The notes under the pieces: generated by a model
Databases searched by the model: none
The model's input: the letters and a program-made list of their open reading frames with translations, nothing else
What the model was told of the DNA's origin: nothing
Part shown: one piece after another, positions 61,459-64,000 of the stretch
How positions within the stretch are numbered: position 1 is the stretch's first letter
How the letters are laid out: the number at the start of each line of letters is the position of its first letter
Program-made: the position numbers and the translations under genes
NCBI GenBank assembly: GCA_964551015.1
Contig: CAZKBP010000008.1
Location: 62,001 to 126,000, forward strand
Reading direction: 5' to 3'
Origin: CAZKBP01 sp964551015
Lineage (GTDB): Bacteria > Bacteroidota > Bacteroidia > Cytophagales > Microscillaceae
DNA length: 64,000 nt

Positions 61459-63114
61459 TTAATTCATCCAGGTAATTTGGTTCGGATGGGGAGAGCTTGG
61501 GCTTTGCTTTTCTTCCTGAAGTTTATCGATGATTCTGAGGTATTCTCTCTCTTTGCGTCGCATTTCTTCTTGGGTGGCCTGAAGCTCTTCCATGTTTTGT
61601 CGCATCTCCTCTTCTTTGACTCGGAGTTCTTCGGTCATGATTTGTGCTTGTTGGTAAAGGCTGAGTGTTTCTTCATTTTTTCGGCGGTTGGCAATGGTGG
61701 TGGCAATGCTTTCTCCGACTTTCTCCACAAATTCCAGGTGATAAGAAGTAATGGGCTTAAATGAGGCAATCTCTAATACTCCGTAGGTGCTCTCGTTGGT
61801 TTTGAGGGGAACCACGATCAAATAGCCTGGCGTTTCGCCTCCCAAGCCAGAGGTAATCTGTAGGTAGTCGTCTGGAATATCTGTCATATACTTGGTTTCT
61901 CCTTCCAAAAATATTTCACCAATAATGCCTTCCCCAAAGGCTATTCTTTTTTTGAGAAATTTTTGACGATCATAAGCATAGCAGGCGAGCATATCGAGAT
62001 GAGGGTCTTTTTCGGATTCCGTGACTACGAAGAGTCCTCCCTGGTTCGCATCCAAGTATTTGACTAGTTCGGCCACCACGAGGCGAGCCAAAGCTTTGAG
62101 GCTGTCTTCTTCGCGCCGGAGCAAATCTCCAAACAAGGCAAAGCCTTCGTTCATCCAGTTCCGATGTTTTTGTTCGGCCTGAGCTTGCTTGAGCTTTTGT
62201 TGGGTTTCTCGTAAAGCATTGACAAACGTATCACTCGAGGCGGCTTCTGAGGAAATCTGCAGGCTATAATCTAAATTACCCTTGCCCATTTCTTTGACCA
62301 AATTAGCGGATTCACGAAATTTATTGAACAGAGTATTCAATGCCTTTACTAATTGTCCCAACTCATTTTTGCCAAGATCATCCAAAGATTCAGTATAATC
62401 TCCTCGGGAAACCTTCTCGGCCTTGGAAACAATTTGGCGGATGGGCGAAAACAAAAACTTTTTAAAAGTATAATAACTCACAAAGAGCATCAGGATGCTA
62501 GTCAGTATACAAAGTACGAGAAAAGTCTGCACCAGATTTTCGCTAGAGCTAGATTGGCGCACGTAAGCCTTCACCAACTCATTGTTAGCAATAAGTATTT
62601 GGGTAGCGTTATCCCGCAAAAATTGATGGCTACTCAAAACTCTTGGATTTAGATACGCTTGGGTGAATTGCACAGAATCAGCTTCTTTTGCTGATTTTTT
62701 CAAATAAAGCGGTTCTTTTAAGATCACATCTACATTTTTTCGGTAAATGTCCCAGAGTTCTTCCACACGCTTCAAATAATCTAAGGCCTCGCCGTGAGCA
62801 GGTTTGAGGTATTTGCCAAGCATGTCTGGTGCTTCTCCTCCATTCTTCATGGCCAGTACGGAAGTGTCGTGTAAATTTTTAGCCGCTTGACAGACTTTCT
62901 TTGCCTCTTGGTCATTTTCTTGAATGTAAATACCCGCGAAAAGTACCATCCTTTGGGATAGCATGCGGTTGCGCCCCGCTACATCTATAACTACGCCTTT
63001 ATTGGTAAATGCGAAGAAGATACAAGTCACCGTAAGCACACTAATGGCGATTAAGATCAGGATGAAACCTAAGATAAGCGTTTTGAGAGGCGTATTTTTA
63101 AGATAGTTATGCAT
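61459..63114 (-). CDS. PilJ-type membrane sensor with HAMP and GAF domains, no catalytic output
   Basis: 551 aa. Membrane helix 1 (about 13-33) and a periplasmic PilJ-like four-helix domain (VIDVAGRNRMLSQRMVLFAG, later AHGEALDYLKRVEELWDIYR) are followed by helix 2 (about 200-220), a HAMP linker (FSPIRQIVSKAEKVSRGDYT), a GAF domain (about 325-475, RLVVAELVKYLDANQGGLFV, AFGEGIIGEIFLEGETKYMT) and a coiled coil to the end. No kinase, cyclase or methyl-accepting signalling tip is visible. It likely acts through protein contacts, perhaps with the neighbouring kinase; the two genes end 4 bases apart. Confidence 0.88.
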   Translation of the reverse strand: MHNYLKNTPLKTLILGFILILIAISVLTVTCIFFAFTNKGVVIDVAGRNRMLSQRMVLFAGIYIQENDQEAKKVCQAAKNLHDTSVLAMKNGGEAPDMLGKYLKPAHGEALDYLKRVEELWDIYRKNVDVILKEPLYLKKSAKEADSVQFTQAYLNPRVLSSHQFLRDNATQILIANNELVKAYVRQSSSSENLVQTFLVLCILTSILMLFVSYYTFKKFLFSPIRQIVSKAEKVSRGDYTESLDDLGKNELGQLVKALNTLFNKFRESANLVKEMGKGNLDYSLQISSEAASSDTFVNALRETQQKLKQAQAEQKHRNWMNEGFALFGDLLRREEDSLKALARLVVAELVKYLDANQGGLFVVTESEKDPHLDMLACYAYDRQKFLKKRIAFGEGIIGEIFLEGETKYMTDIPDDYLQITSGLGGETPGYLIVVPLKTNESTYGVLEIASFKPITSYHLEFVEKVGESIATTIANRRKNEETLSLYQQAQIMTEELRVKEEEMRQNMEELQATQEEMRRKEREYLRIIDKLQEEKQSPSSPHPNQITWMN

Positions 63115-63381
63115 GATTAAGACCTGGTTTGAGTCATGAAGGAACTACCACCAATACGAAAGCTCTCAGTTTATGGACAGGCGTCTTGGTATATTTTTCT
63201 CAAATAAAATTACACGTAAAAGAAATAAAACCGAGTAAAAAAAAAGCGAGAAGAGGCAATCAAAATTTATCACTTTAAAGACAACTTTTCGTATAATTTG
63301 GCCATAAAACGCTTTTGCGCTAAAAAATGATTTACTTTGAGCCGATAAGCTTATGATTCCTGTAAATGCTCAAAACCTAAT

Positions 63382-64000
63382 ATGCGTACAAAAAACAATA
63401 CATCTCAATTGGTTTCTGCCTCAGAAGCCATCTCTTCTATCCAGTCGGGACAGCAGGTATTCGTGCACGGTGCCTCTGCTACTCCTTTCGCGCTCGTGGA
63501 AGCATTAGTACAAAGAGCTGATGACTTACGCGAGGTAACTTTACACCATCTTCACGTTTCGGGGGATGCCCCTTACAGTCAACTGGAATATGAAAAAAGC
63601 TTTCGGGTAAATAATCTCTTTGTGGGTGCTAACACCCGTACCGCTGTCAATCAGGGCAGAGCCGATTATGTACCCATTTTTTTGAGTGAAGTTCCCATTC
63701 TTTTCCGCAAGCGCATCCTTCCCTTAGATGTGGCCTTGATTCAGGTTTCTCCTCCCGATAAGAATGGATTTTGCACCTTGGGCACTTCCGTGGATGTGGC
63801 CTTGGCGGCGGTACAATCTGCTCGCCACGTGATTGCAGAGTTGAATCCTAATATGCCCCGTACCCACGGTGATGGCAGTATTCATATTAGTCAAATTGAC
63901 CAGGCCGTGGAAGTAAACCGACCGCTTCCCAATTTTGACCCTAAACCCTTGGGCGAAGTGGAGCAACAAATCGGTCGCTACATCGCTGAATTGGTCGAGG
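63382..64000 (+). CDS. Acetyl-CoA hydrolase/CoA-transferase family protein, 3' end outside window
   Basis: The first 206 codons from ATG 63382; the frame is open to the window end. VSASEAISSIQSGQQVFVHG then FALVEALVQRADDLREVTLH, PLDVALIQVSPPDKNGFCTL and GTSVDVALAAVQSARHVIAE are typical of the N-terminal half of the acetyl-CoA hydrolase/4-hydroxybutyrate CoA-transferase family. The glutamate that carries CoA lies further on and is not seen. It moves CoA between short-chain acids; the exact acids are unknown. About 267 bases of AT-rich non-coding DNA precede it. Confidence 0.9.
   Translation, partial: MRTKNNTSQLVSASEAISSIQSGQQVFVHGASATPFALVEALVQRADDLREVTLHHLHVSGDAPYSQLEYEKSFRVNNLFVGANTRTAVNQGRADYVPIFLSEVPILFRKRILPLDVALIQVSPPDKNGFCTLGTSVDVALAAVQSARHVIAELNPNMPRTHGDGSIHISQIDQAVEVNRPLPNFDPKPLGEVEQQIGRYIAELVE

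Overview
The window reads as chromosome of a Bacteroidota bacterium, most likely order Cytophagales. The evidence is two proteins with C-terminal type IX secretion (Por) sorting domains, promoter-like TAnnTTTG boxes instead of sigma-70 -10 boxes, a DUF5683-dapB-lepB cluster, a DUF6909 protein, many SPII lipoproteins with a bare Cys after the hydrophobic stretch, and moderate AT richness. Species cannot be told from the sequence. No rRNA, tRNA, CRISPR array or intact transposase gene was seen.

Layout. 1-8 kb: a cut-off membrane protein, a small DUF6713-like membrane protein, a very large secreted serine hydrolase with two sets of internal repeats, a lipoprotein, an HTTM membrane protein and an MscS channel. 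8-16 kb: apt, a DUF6909 nucleosidase-like protein, a lone molybdopterin oxidoreductase and a secreted subtilisin. 16.7-21.5 kb: a signalling block of a 7TMR-DISM histidine kinase, a REC-adenylate cyclase and a REC-PP2C phosphatase with near-identical receiver domains. 22-27 kb: cystathionine beta-synthase type PLP enzyme, then DUF5683-dapB and a signal peptidase I homologue that lacks both catalytic residues. 27-35 kb: peptide-binding lipoprotein, a four-gene glycosyltransferase/GtrA group, aldose epimerase and a lipoprotein. 36-46 kb: rplS, dapF, cysteine desulfurase, glmM, an NqrM-like protein, OmpA and coiled-coil proteins, a DAO oxidase, YegP, a YHS lipoprotein and a degenerate patatin. 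46.8-49.6 kb: a 950-codon helical-repeat protein. 52-64 kb: ECF sigma/anti-sigma/DUF4097 operon, clpB, ergothioneine genes egtD and egtB, a histidine kinase facing a PilJ/HAMP/GAF sensor, and the start of a CoA-transferase.

The most striking region is 49.6-50.5 kb. It carries two tandem 227-234 nt elements whose conserved blocks, flanking inverted repeats and hairpins covary: the paired arms differ almost completely between copies yet stay complementary. Read on the minus strand each has the layout of a retron msr-msd RNA: a1, then TAGC with a candidate branch G, a small hairpin with loop TGTTTCG, a 20-21 bp perfect msd-like hairpin, then a2. No reverse transcriptase gene is present anywhere in the window, so these would be orphan msr-msd copies served in trans. 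They sit among 43-bp repeats, next to what looks like the surviving C-terminal end of a gene, and directly upstream of the helical-repeat gene and the patatin-like gene on the same strand.

Limits: all calls are from reading the sequence. Family names rest on motif recognition, RNA structures on hand pairing, and promoter calls on short consensus matches.
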